From NCBI GenBank assembly GCA_013398955.1, contig VWPU01017668.1:17643-81642 (forward strand): a stretch of DNA of 64,000 bases, read 5' to 3'. Origin of the DNA: Callaeas wilsoni. Its lineage: Eukaryota; Chordata; Aves; Passeriformes; Callaeidae. This document shows, in pieces, positions 10,829 to 22,230 of the stretch (position 1 is the stretch's first letter; each line of letters begins with the position of its first letter). A model generated the notes under the pieces. It worked only from the letters and a program-made list of their open reading frames with translations. It ran no database searches and was not told the origin of the DNA. The position numbers and the translations under genes were made by a program.

Positions 10829-13190
10829 TTGTAAAGTTAACTTTCCTGTCACTACTCTTGATTGCACCACCACCTTGTCGTCTGATCTCATGGGTTCTGT
10901 GGTTCCCAGAATTTGGCGGGGTAAGTGGGGTGATGAAATTCACTGCAGGTTCTACTGCACCCTCTGCTGAGAGGTGACTGTGGGGAAATCTGCATGAGAG
11001 TCTCTTGGAGCTGGCCTGAACTGCCAAGTCCACTGCAGTTCAGAAAATAGTGTTCTGATTATTTAGCAAAAATTCAAAAGGCACAGAACACCTTGGATGT
11101 TAAGAAGGAAACGTTAATCAAATTAGAACGAGTACATTTACATCTGATTTTCTTTCTTTTCTTTTTTTTTTATTTCATGGAATAGGGATTAAATCTTGTT
11201 ATCTCTTCAGAAAAATATTTTTTCTCTGTTCATGCACTCTTGTCTTGTCTGATTCTGAAATGCACTAACTAATTGCTTGGATCTCTTACGCTAATTCTCT
11301 TGAAAGTTCAAGGATGTTGTGCTTGGATGTCTGCTAATTAATGAAAGGTTATGAGTTGGCTCTTAATCAAGGATTTGTTCTGAAATTCCAAGCCCCAATA
11401 AGTGTATAATGTTCCTGGTTGAAATGGACAGGTAATTAGACTATTAGCACATTAAAATGGATCTCTCTGTGATCCAATGGGTGAAATCTAGTACAAATGT
11501 GTATGAAATTGCTTATCGGTGTGTAAAGCAAAGCTTTGTCACGTGGCCCACACCTGGATAGTGTTTTGCTTTGTGTGAGTGTTCACACAGTCAAACAGCA
11601 CAGCTTCAGGAGACTGCTGGGCGTAACAAACAACAACAACTTTTAGTCCTGTGACAGATCAAGGCCTGGACTCACCTGCATGAAGTAGTTTGGACATAAG
11701 ACATGTATTTATTTTTCTCATCTGTATATAATTTCCCCCCTTACTTTAGGTACAGAGTTTCAATAACAGCATAGCTGAATTTCTTGTTCCCTCAGTCCCA
11801 GTTGTTTTTTAATAAAATAAAAGCAGTTGTGTCAGGTATTATTTATTGCTGTCTCCTCTGAGGACTAAATTTTCCTAGTAGTCTAATACTCATTTTTTTC
11901 CCCCTTTCTTTCCTCTGATTTTCTTTCTGGCATAGGAAATGAGTGGGTAGAAATTCGCGAAGGAGCACAGAAGGAATGTGAGGGGACAAATTATCCTCTC
12001 TTCTCTCCCATGAACTGCCCCTCACCTTGAACATAAGGTTTTCTTCAGCACTGTCTCTTGGTTCCCCTGATGTCTCACTTGACAGTCTGAAGTCTGAGTG
12101 CTTGGAAATGGGCTTAGAAGATGCTTTTCTATTTATATGTCTATTTTTGTCTAGCTGCAGATTCTTAATGGGCTCTTCTCAGTTATACTCACTAGTGTGT
12201 AAATTATTTAAATTTAAAACAAAATAGTAAGAGGAGGCATCTAATATTATCTTTAAGCAGAAGCTGAGCCCTGAGGATTGCTATCACTAAACCAGTGCCA
12301 TTTTCTGTGGCCAGGAATGCCCAGCAGGTACAATTTCAGAACATATAACACAGGTTAGTACATTAATGTGGCAAATACCCTGCAAGGAATCAAAACCAAG
12401 ATCAGGCTAGAGATCTGTTTCCATAGGATGGTATTTCTCATCCAAAGTAATCAGAACCAGGTTACAGGAACTCTCCAGTGTATTGAAAGCATTTACAGTA
12501 GTGGAGTGAACATTTGTTTGTACAAGTATCAGACAGCTACACAGATTTATTTGGCAATTAGGTATTAGTCATGATCACTCCTTTCATCCCTACTTCATTA
12601 TTCCTCAGAAAGGTAAAGTACTTGTTCTCTCCCCCCTTGAGGAATACAAAAAATGTTAGACCAACCTTTAAAATTGCTTGGTCAGTGGTTCTCGATATCT
12701 CATATTTCATCCAGCTGCTGAGACTCTATAATTAGGATATTAAGACATGATCTTGATTAGATAGATGCATCTCATTGTAATTCAGATCCTACTTTCTAGG
12801 AATCTGAATGTGCTGTAGTACCTGCTCTTCTTGTGTGCTCAAAGAGAATCAAAGTTCTCTGTAACTAAGCCATAAAATCCCAGGTGTCAACCAACTGTAC
12901 ATCTAAATATATGGCTAAACCATGGTACATTCCCTTCAAAGCTAATATTGACTAAAACAGATCTCAATTTTGAACCATAGCTCTCTTACTTTTATCACAA
13001 AGATAAACAGCTTAATCATAATATTAGTGCCTTTATTTCATAAGAAAGCATTGCAATCTTGAACATTTGCATAGATGGTATGCAAAAAATAAAAAAATTA
13101 GTAGCGTCTTACAGTGTCAAATCACAAATATAATATATGCGAATACTAGATCTTCCCACTGACTCTTGTGATCCATACAGCTAAAACCTG
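10829..13190. other. Unique non-coding sequence with a motif-rich block
   Basis: AT-rich and without recognised genes. It includes the homeodomain-motif-rich block at 11230-11500, described separately, and a pyrimidine-rich run near 11148-11171. The remaining sequence shows no repeat or coding signature. Confidence 0.55.
11230..11500. promoter_or_regulatory. Candidate conserved non-coding element, homeodomain motifs
   Basis: Several TAAT-type cores sit within about 250 bp, including 'aactaattgc' near 11266, TAATTAAT at 11335-11342, and 'ggtaattagactattag' with TAATTA at 11433-11438 followed by 'acattaaaatgg'. The sequence is complex rather than simple A/T repeat, which fits a homeodomain-regulated enhancer. 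Function and conservation are inferred only. Confidence 0.3.
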
Positions 13191-13705
13191 CCGTGTTCTG
13201 GGCTGCTGCAGCACCAGCATTCATGAGCAAAGCTGGACCATCACGATGTCAGTGCTGGAGATTGTGCCTTGGTATGAGGTCCCCAAATTGTCAGGCACTG
13301 GTGCTGCTGTTGCCTTTTGAGCCTTAAAATCGAGAGCCGAACAAGGTTAGGTGATAAAAGGTGGTTACCCTTTAATGAAGGGTCCCTCCAGGTGTACAAC
13401 ATGCTGAAATACAGGCCGAAGACACCTGTACGTGACATAGGGCAAGTACAGTTTTACAAGTTTAGCGAATTAGCATAATTGACAAGAACCCCCAATTAGA
13501 AACATAGGTAATGAAGTAATACCCATTCAGAAGCCCCCTCCTTGCTAGTTTTTTATGTCAATTACATGGGCAAGTGTCTTGGGAAGGTGTCTTGTCCTTG
13601 ATTCCCATAAGAAGCAAGATTGGAACAGGCCTTCAGGAATCTGTTCGTCTAATAGGAAAAATACTGAAGTTAGGAAACCGTATAACTATATAATAACAGT
13701 CTACA
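13191..13705 (-). mobile_element. Solitary ERV LTR (partial edges)
   Basis: Read on the minus strand, this has the layout of a bird retroviral LTR. A U3-like part leads to 'ttcattaaagggtaaccacc', then 'ttttatcacctaacc', the typical R/U5 junction of a group of avian class II LTRs, and then 'ttgttcggctc'. No gag, pol or env sequence flanks it, so it is probably a solo LTR left by LTR-LTR recombination. A possible 5' terminus on the minus strand is TGTAGACTG, beginning at 13705. The 3' terminus near 13195 is not clear and I find no sure target-site duplication. The minus-strand frame at 13241-13438 is repeat-derived. Confidence 0.65.
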
Positions 13706-14689
13706 GAGCTATGAATATATATGAAGGATATATAAAAACAAAAGTCAGTTTGGCATCACTGCCAGTGTGGCTGGTGTGCTGCCTGCACTGCCTGGCCCTG
13801 CTCTGGCCCACAGATGGGTGCTGGAGTGGCTGCTCTGTTGGCTTCTAGCTGGTGGATGCCACCCATATATAAATATTCTGCAACTTCACACAGAAGAGAA
13901 TAACAGCCCTTTATAATTACAGCTGCACTTTTGCCAACTCCTGCAATTTTACAGCAAGCTTTACAGTATTTGCTATCTTTTCTTAAAAAAACCCAAAACC
14001 GAAACCACAGAACAATGCTCCACTCGTGGAATTGACAAGACTTTTCAGTTTTTCTGGAAAAGCCATCTCTTCTTCATGTGGCGAGGTGGGAGGAAGGGAG
14101 CAAGTAAAGCAGAGCAAACCCAGCCTCCAATACTTGGGTTTAAAATGACAAGCTTTCAAAAATACATGAACTCGAATGCTTGCCTGTGAATATTTGGAGA
14201 AGTGAACTCCCCCGTGGGGTTGGCGTCAGCTCAGCTACACTATCCGTGGTGCTTCTCAGCCAGGGATATCAACAATCCCGGAGTGTGCCTGACCCAGGAG
14301 GTTTAGTGCACTGCAGGGGCTGGACTGCAGCAACGAGCAGCAGATTGACTGGCTTCCGCTGTTGCGGCTGTGAGCTGCTGTTAGCAACATTTCCAGGTTG
14401 GAATCACACCTGGTTTAGCCAGATCTTTTAAAAAGAATTTTGATTTCCAGATATATATGAGGCAGTGGAAAATGTTCTTAACTCTACCTACTTTTATTTT
14501 TTTCCAGCCAGTTCCTTCCTGTCAAAGGGCAGGGAAAAAATAAGGAGAGGAGTTGGCCCCCACTCAAAAAATTTTCTTAAGCATTCAAAGAAGTAAATAG
14601 CGTTTTGAAGAAGAGGCTTTAGCTGCGTACACACGTCTATATTGTGGTCCCATGGTGCCTGAAAATTGCAGTATATCCTCTGTAAATTC

Positions 14690-14900
14690 CTAATATGCCA
14701 TTAACAGGTTTCAGCATCCGCAATGAGCTGCCTATAGTTTTATCTTGCAGTTGCTCTATTTTTGTGTCAGTTGTGCTAGCAGCTTAGTGCTTAGCTAATG
14801 TACCATTGACAAATGGCCCCCTTTGAAAGGAGGCTGTATATATTATATAAATTCATTTACATTGTATATATTCATTTGGAAATGAAACGCACAAGAGAAA
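14690..14900. promoter_or_regulatory. Weak candidate conserved non-coding element
   Basis: A complex sequence with 'accattgacaaatgg' (SOX-like ATTGACAAATG) near 14804-14816 and A/T-rich motifs such as 'attcatttacattg' and 'ttcatttggaaatg'. It carries no repeat signature. The regulatory role is a guess from composition. Confidence 0.2.
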
Positions 14901-17900
14901 AATCAGTGCTTTTCAAATCAAATATGACAAATTCACCAGTGGAAGATATTTGATTTTCTAACTTTTAAAAAGCAGACAAGATATTTACCATTCTGATGTA
15001 TTTTGTTTTAAACGTAAAAAGACTAAAATAGAGCTGAATTTGTTTGATTGGGAAAACTGTTCTTGTGGGCTTTCTTCTTTTTCTTTCTCTCTGATTTTCA
15101 AGATGAGTTTGAATTCGCAAGGCTGTATTTTGAACACCTTGATTGAAATGCCGCAACTTTTACATGCTTTGGGCAGTTCTAATGAGGCAGGAAGGAAGTA
15201 CCTGAATAAGCAAATGCCTTCCACCTAGAAATGTAAACTCTCATACATTATTATTAATTTATGCTAATGCAATTTAGAATTTCTGGGCTTGGATCCACAA
15301 AGGTACCTAGGCACCTACATTCCACATAAATTCCACTGAAGCAATTCAGTTGAAGACTGAGAACCCCAAAACTGCTGTCTGGTAGATTGGGGACCGTCTG
15401 TGCAGCACCGTGCCACGTCCTGTCAAGCTATTTGAGGCATCTTCAAGTGAGATGCTCACAGAGGTCCCAGCCACTGGGGCTAGCACACATGTGAACAGTG
15501 GTCACAGCACTTCACAGGGGCTGGGAGTGTGTCACAGAACCAGTTTCTGCTAAAAATGCTTCCTAATGCCTTGCACATTGATTGGGAGTTTTATCTGATA
15601 ATGCTCTAATTGGTTGGGTGTAAACTGAAGAAATAAATATTGTTAATTCTATTCTTGAACGTTTTGCCTGAGGACAATTCAAGATCCCGGCTCCACTGTT
15701 ATTCAGCATTGGGTAAAGGGAACAGTTCATTCATCCTTGCCCTGGAGAAATCACTGTCAAATGATACCTCACTGTTCTTGGTTGCACATCTGCAGAATAA
15801 TTTCTTTGATGAAGAAAGAAATCTATTTTTCCTTGGAACTACTGACACATTCTGGATGTATTAACTTAATAGTTGCAGTAGTAAAAATGTATCACGAGTT
15901 AGGTTTATTAAAATGGCCAGCAGCTTTCTTTTGTGTATTTAACAAACTGGTTAGAGGGGTCACCCAGGGTGTAGAAATTCGGGGTTTAATTTCTTTCTCT
16001 GCCTGAAGGAGTTTGGACATGCAACTCTCTCATCACAGAAGAGAACTAAGCCATGGAGTAGTGCTGCATTCAGGAGGAGGCAGGACTGTCTTCATGTCTG
16101 TCAGATGCCGCTCCAGTCTGTGCAGAGGTCTTGAATATTGGTTTCAGCAAGAGCTGGCACGCCAGTGCCAGGTGAGATGTATCTCCAGGAGGTCATCTTC
16201 TCTCCATTGGATGAGCCATAAATCGTCAAGCCTTTTGTACAAAAAGGGACAACTCCAGCAGGAGAAATGGAAGGTGATCCCCCTGATAAGGCCTTGCAAC
16301 TCCATGGTTATAGGACACTTTCCTGGGAAGCAGGTCTCAGATGAGCTGTAGTCTTGGACCAGATCAAGGGATATCAGATGCAAAAACATTGTACTGTTTC
16401 CCACAGTGACTTCCCCTCCCTGCCGTACACATGCTCTCCCAGTTCAGCAGCAGAACTGAGAATTCAATTCCTCACATAACATTAATCTAAAGAGAGATGA
16501 GCAAGTTAGGGCAGGGAAAAGCAGAAAAAAAAGAATGAGAAAACAGCAAATCTTACTGGAGGGAGCAGTTCAGTGTTTTTTGTTGTGGGTTAAGAGCAAG
16601 CACATGAGGTGGTAATAGAATGAGTGTATTTAGACTGATTTTTGGCTGTCTGTGACATTAAATGAGCCAATACTCTGCCTAGAAACGAGGGGGAAACACT
16701 GCCAGATATTTATAGGTGTTAGTTTTCTGCAGCTCTTTTGTTAGACTGAATGAATGCTGCATAGAGTCTTGTCAAGCCTTTGATTTTCTCCCCTTTTGTG
16801 AAACCTAGTGCCTTCAAACTCTTTCAGAAAAGAATCACTTTTGAGAATCTCTGAAAGTAAACAAGTGAAAAAGGATCAATAATCCTGGCTGGTTGATACA
16901 TGGAATTCATCACTGGATCAAACAACCAATGCTAATGCATGTTGGGCTGTGTATTGCTGGGAAGTGTCTGACTGGGTTAAAATGAGCAAGTGGAGGCCGT
17001 GCTTAGCTGCACAGTGTGAAAACCTCAGGCTATTCTCGAGGTTATGGGCTGGCTCAGAGCAGGCAGCACAGTGCTGGGTACAAGGCTGCTCACGTGGCAC
17101 TGGGTGGGCTTCAGAGACCATGTTTGAATGTGTTATTTGTAACAAGAACATCAGTTAGGGGGTTTGCAAACACATGCTTTCCACACTGTTAGTGAAGGAT
17201 GCAAACCCTGCTGTTCTAAATAATAAAACCTTTCTAAGGTAATTTGAAAAATAGTAAAAAAAAGAAAGCAATTGAAATCTCCTTGTGATTATCTCTGAAG
17301 GTGGTAGCAGGGGATTAAACAATCTACTGGTGCCTTGTTAAAGTGCCATTTTGAGAATTGCTGTTCAACCCAGGGGTTTCTGCAGGGCCTTTGGTAGTAT
17401 GTATACAGCTCACCATGCTCATCAGGGGGCTCAAGCATGCTCATCAGTCAAGCATGACAGCAGCTGTGTGAGGGATGGTCAAAAAAAGTGCAGATCGTGA
17501 ATTTTCCAGCTTGGCTTTATCTGAGTTCTAACTCTTTAATAGACAGCACATAGTAAGATGTTTAGCTTTACAGTTAACAAGGAAATATCATTTAAAAGCT
17601 GATGGAAATGAAGGTAAAGAATTTCTTGGTTATCATCCAGACTGGTATGAGGATCCAGCTTCACCATGTAGATAAATTATGCTGCTCAGTGGTATCAGTG
17701 GTGAGCAGATGGGATCATGCAGTCCCTTGTGCATATAACCCAAACCTATGATTAAACTTGACTTCTTTTCTCTGGCCAAAACTGCAGCTAACTGTGAGAG
17801 CCAGATGTGAGCTGGGAACCAAGGCTTGAGCTTTGCACACAATGTAAGTGGAGCATTTCTGCAGTAGAGAGGACCAGAAAAGTAATGTGCTGATGAAAAC

Positions 17901-19428
17901 TGCATGGGATAAAGGTCTGCTGCTTCCATCTGAATGTGGCTCAAGACTCCAAGGGGGTACGTGAGGAGTACAGACATTGGCATGAAACCTCCAGAGGGTA
18001 CAAGGGTAGAGCTCTGCTTATCCCATGTTCTCTTTTTTCAGCCCTCTGTGGGTCTGAAACTGCCCCATTTCAGCTGTGCATCCGAGCAAACTGGTCCTCA
18101 ACATCATAGGACCCTTTCCTGCCTTTTTCCTCTTAGTTTTTATTTCCCTTTTTTACTCTGCTCATGATCGTTTGCCATGAAGCAATTCATGCTGCCAAGC
18201 CAAGGTACAATGAAGTGGCGATCTTCCCCAGATCCTCTGAAGCTTGCTGCTTACAGCACTTGCATCTCATTAAGCAGCAAGTAGTTCTGTAAATTGCCAC
18301 GTAGATCAAAGTGTCATGCTTTTTTTAGGTATCTTAATCTTTGTTTCGTGATATACAACTTGACTGCTTTACTTGTAGAAATTAAATTATTTTGAAGAGA
18401 CAATTTCTTGAAGTAAATGCATGGTCTTTAGCTTATTGATGCGTCTGAGCCCAGAAAGAAGTTCCAAAACACATGCCAATAGAGGAAGTGTTGGAATACA
18501 AATTGTACTAGCTGAGGTAAAAATTACAGTTTTGGTTACTCATAGTGTAGCTCAGAAATCATTGTTTGATTGGAGTAGGGTTTTCTTCTGAGATGTGGAA
18601 CCTATTTTTTCTTGTTCTCTGCACACTCAGAACTTGTTGTTGCTGCTTAAAGCACAGAGAGGGGTTTCATAAACATTTTAATATTGCATGAGGCTTCTGT
18701 AAGCCTGAATGATCTTATGAATGCTAAAACCATGACACACAAGCACAAATGAAAGCAAGCAGCAAAGATTGTGCAGTCTTATCATCCGGGTGAACTGACA
18801 GATAAGCCAACACACTTTGGTGTCTTGTCATGTTTTGTTTTCCCTCCTGGGATAATTCAGCCACAAGCCTTAAAAACACCCTGCCTCCCATTATTCTTAT
18901 TTTCAGCATTCCCTTAATATTTATCTTCACCTGGCAGAATAGCGGTTATACAGCTGGTTACTGTGACTTAAAAAAAAAGGATCATGTGTGAACAGGGTCT
19001 TTCATTTGGATAGATGTCATTGCACTTTCTGATCTTATTAATTGTACAAGTAATGCTGGAGGCTTCTTCAACTGTTCTTGCTGATACAAGTTGTTTGGCT
19101 GAAATAAAATAGCCAAATATCTGAGTAATACCAATTCAGAAATGAGATAACGACTTTGGTAACCAGCTAAGGCAGCAATCCACAAAGTAGCTGGTGACTC
19201 CTGTGGTTTGCAGCCTTGTAACCACATCCTCCATGTAGTAGCTGTACTACAAATCTGACACTGAGGCAGAGGTTTGATGTTGTAGCTCTCTAATGTTCAT
19301 TGGTTTTGTGGAATAAGTGAGTGTAATCATCCCTGCTAGCTTCCAAAAATAGATTGCACCAGCCAAACACTGAATGTTTATACCAGATCAGACCAGAAAC
19401 CTGTGACTCTGCCAATGGTCATAACTTT

Positions 19429-19484
19429 AAAAAAAAAAAAAACTAAAAAAGAGAAAAAAAGGTAAAAATTTTAAAAAAAAATTG
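19429..19484. repeat. A-rich low-complexity tract
   Basis: Successive A-runs interrupted by single c, g or t bases, including a run of 14 A. It does not lie at the 3' end of any recognised retroposon. Confidence 0.85.
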
Positions 19485-19960
19485 AAAGAGTGTAAGAACA
19501 GATCATGTTTAAGGTGGTACGTTCCTTCATATTATTGTACCCAAATTTCCAGCAATTTGTAGCACAGGAACTTCTTGAGGTGGAAGTCCCACCAGCATCA
19601 TCTTGTTGAATAGCTTTTAATGGACTTCTCTTCTAAGGTTTTTTTCCTCATTTCTTTTGGAACTTTTCTTTGTACTTCTGTAGAATTTTTGGACCAGAGT
19701 GCCACTATTTAATAACTGCATCATTTGAGAAACAATTGTGCTTTAAAAGTTTTTGGATGACATTACTATAAACTTCTAGGTTTTGACTTAAAAAAATAAT
19801 TATCATATATTCTCTGCAAGTCATAATTTCATATTCCCTTATTATAAACCACTTCAGTCATCTCTTTTCCAGGATGATGAATTCTAACCTGCTTAAATTC
19901 TCCAGGTGTGCCATTTGGCTGATCATTTTCCTTGGCTATTGTTGCCTGAAACTTTCCTAG

Positions 19961-20122
19961 TTTCACTGGAACAGGCTCCTCAGGGCAGTGGTCACAGCTC
20001 CAAGCCTGACAGAGTTCAAGAAGCATTTGGACAATGTTCTCAGGCACATGGTGTGACCCTTGGGGCAGGAATTGGACTTAATAGTCCTTGTCCCTTCCAA
20101 CTCAGCATATTCTGTGATTCTA
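19961..20122 (+). mobile_element. CR1 LINE, 3' end fragment
   Basis: This matches the 3' end of the CR1 subfamily with the ending 'gacagagttcaagaagcatt', 'tggacaatgttctcaggcac', 'atggtgtgacccttgggg', 'ggaattggacttaatagtcc', and 'cccttccaactcagcatatt', finishing in 'tctgtgattcta', the decayed 8-bp terminal repeat. The match starts at 'cactggaacaggctcctcag'. It is strongly 5'-truncated. A minus-strand frame across it (19829-20047) and a plus-strand frame (19906-20205) are by-products. Confidence 0.9.
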
Positions 20123-21679
20123 GTTCTTTCATGTCTGTGTTGAGAATGAGAGGAAGGGGAAGGCATCTCAGAGGGGAAAATGGGACCAGAATTGTAAAAT
20201 CATGACATTTTCTGAATTTTTACAAAAATATTTTCTGAAATTGCCTTTTTGACTTCTGATGAGTGTTGAGATGGCATTTTCAAGGAACTATGAACAAGAA
20301 GTCCAAAATTTTTCTTCAGAGAAGCATGGGCTAATTTAGTCATTGTTGAATAAATATATTAAGGCTGTTGATCACAATTTAATTAAATTTTTCAGGAAGG
20401 ACTACTAATTCTAAAGCTGTCCTACTCAGCCTGATAAAACCTAGCGTTCAGTGTTCATTGTTGAAGAGGTTGATGGATACCCCCTGCTTCTTCTCAGTAT
20501 TTCTCCTCATTCCTCAGCCTGCATTTCATTGTAGTTGTGAGGGAATACAAGTTGGGACTGTATGGTTGAGATCTTGTTTATTTCCTGCAAAGACAACTGC
20601 CTGAGCAAGCAGGAATTGGTTGTGGGAGGATGGAAGGTACTGAAGAGAAATATGGATAATTAGAACAGTTCTGTGTGCTTCAATTATCTCAAAGATCTAC
20701 CTTTTTCATCTTGCTTTTCTCAGAAATGAAGTGGGCCTCAGGTAGATCCTTCTGTTATCTAGCAATTATCAAGCACGTGTTCAAAAGGAAGACCAGCTTC
20801 TGTCACTCTAAGTCATTAATACCGTGACAGCTGGGTCACAATCTTTTCAGGTACTCACCTTTGCAGTAACCATGTGGAACTAATGATTGGTATTCCCATC
20901 TTCAAAACCTTAAATAAAGATTAGAAAACTTCAGCCTGTACCATGTGGCTCTCTGGATTCACAAAGTCCAGGGGCACATCAGATCCCAAACAAGTCCTAT
21001 GGCAGAGAATTGAACCTTGGTCTGCGAGAGTAATATGGTATTTTCCCTTTTCTCAGCAAACAGCACACGCTTCCTCTGGCTAGTTTTTAAACCACAGCAC
21101 AAACCCCACGTTTGTCTGGCACTGCAGGGCTACTGCTTTCTACAGAGCTGTGCACCAGCTTTGTCAGAGAGCCTCACATGGGCTTCTGATGGCAGCAGGA
21201 ACAGTGACAGTGCTGGAACCTCCTTCTATGGTCTGTTTGTCCCTGTGCCATCCTGTCCATTGGACTGTGGCTCAGGTAGACACAAGTATTGTCTCCTCCC
21301 GCTGTTTGATAATTTCTAATACATGACCTGAATCTGCCTCTTTGTAGCAACTTGTCCAGGACACCTCCTTCCTTCACCGAATGCCTGAACAGATCCTGAG
21401 TGGCAACAGTTTTTAGCTGCTGCCGTGACCCTCAGTGCAGGCGAGAATGACCCTTACAGCAGCAGTAGCACTCGGTTTCTGGTTTGCCATTCCCTTACCA
21501 AGGATCTACTGAGCTGCTGAGAGCCAGGAGCTCTCTGGCTGTGCAGACAATTCTCTGTAGCCTTTGCTTGCTGGGACACTTGTCTCTGTGCCATCTCAGA
21601 GTAATTTCTCCCAGTTTATGCCAGGCTAAAAAACCAATAATTGACCGTTGATGTTTTATGACATTTTCAATATAGGCAG
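20123..21679. other. Unique non-coding sequence
   Basis: No gene or repeat is recognised. Plus-strand frame 21017-21319 (100 codons) has no domain and no splice context I can support. Confidence 0.5.
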
Positions 21680-22230
21680 TGCTGGGTTTGGCTGGGGTAA
21701 AGTTAATTTTCTTCACAGTGGTATGGGGCTGTGTTTTGGATTTGTGCTAAACACAGTGATGATGATAGAGATGTTTTTGTTGTTGCTGAGCAAGGCTTAC
21801 ACAGATCCAAGGCCTTTTTTCCTGTTTGTACTGTCATGCTGGCAAGGAGGCTGGGGTTCGCAAGAGGAGACACAGCTGGGACAGGTGACCCCAACTGACC
21901 ACAAGGATATTCCAAGCCATACGGCATCATATCGGTATATAAAGCTGGGAGGAAAAGGAAGGGGGGAACATATTGAGCGATGACATTTATCTTCTCAAGT
22001 CACCATTACATGCAAAGGGGCCCTGCTCTCCTGGAGATGGCTGAGCACCTGCCTGCCCAGGGGAGTCAGTGAACTAATCCCCTGCTTTGTTTGTGTGTGT
22101 GTCTTTTGCATTCTATATTGAAGTGTCTTTATCTCAACCCATGAGTCTTCCAGCTTCCACTCTCCCAACTCTCTCCCCAGTCCGAGCGGCTGCGTGGGGC
22201 TTGGCTGCTGGCTGGGGTTAAGTCACAACA
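21680..22230 (+). mobile_element. Solitary ERV LTR
   Basis: The element starts TG at 21680 and ends CA at 22230. The 5' part ('gggtttggctggggtaaagt', 'taattttcttcacagtgg', 'gctgtgttttggatttgtgc') matches the U3 start of a very common bird ERV LTR. A TATA-like 'cggtatataaagctggg' lies at about 21932-21948. The U5 part has 'tgtctttatctcaacccatg', then 'gagcggctgcgtggggcttg' and 'gctggctggggttaagtcac'. No internal retroviral genes are beside it, so it is a solo LTR of about 551 bp. A target-site duplication is not evident. The short frame reading out from 22194 begins inside the LTR and is not a gene. Confidence 0.9.

Larger units (their letters stand above)
13706..19960. other. Unique non-coding sequence
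   Basis: No gene is recognised. The stretch includes a moderately GC-rich segment (about 14200-14430), a conserved-looking segment at 14690-14900, and a possible ancient reptile/bird repeat fragment around 15287-15355 ('ggatccacaaaggtaccta'). An A-rich tract lies at 19429-19484. Open frames up to about 116 codons (17633-17983, minus) lack domains. Confidence 0.5.
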
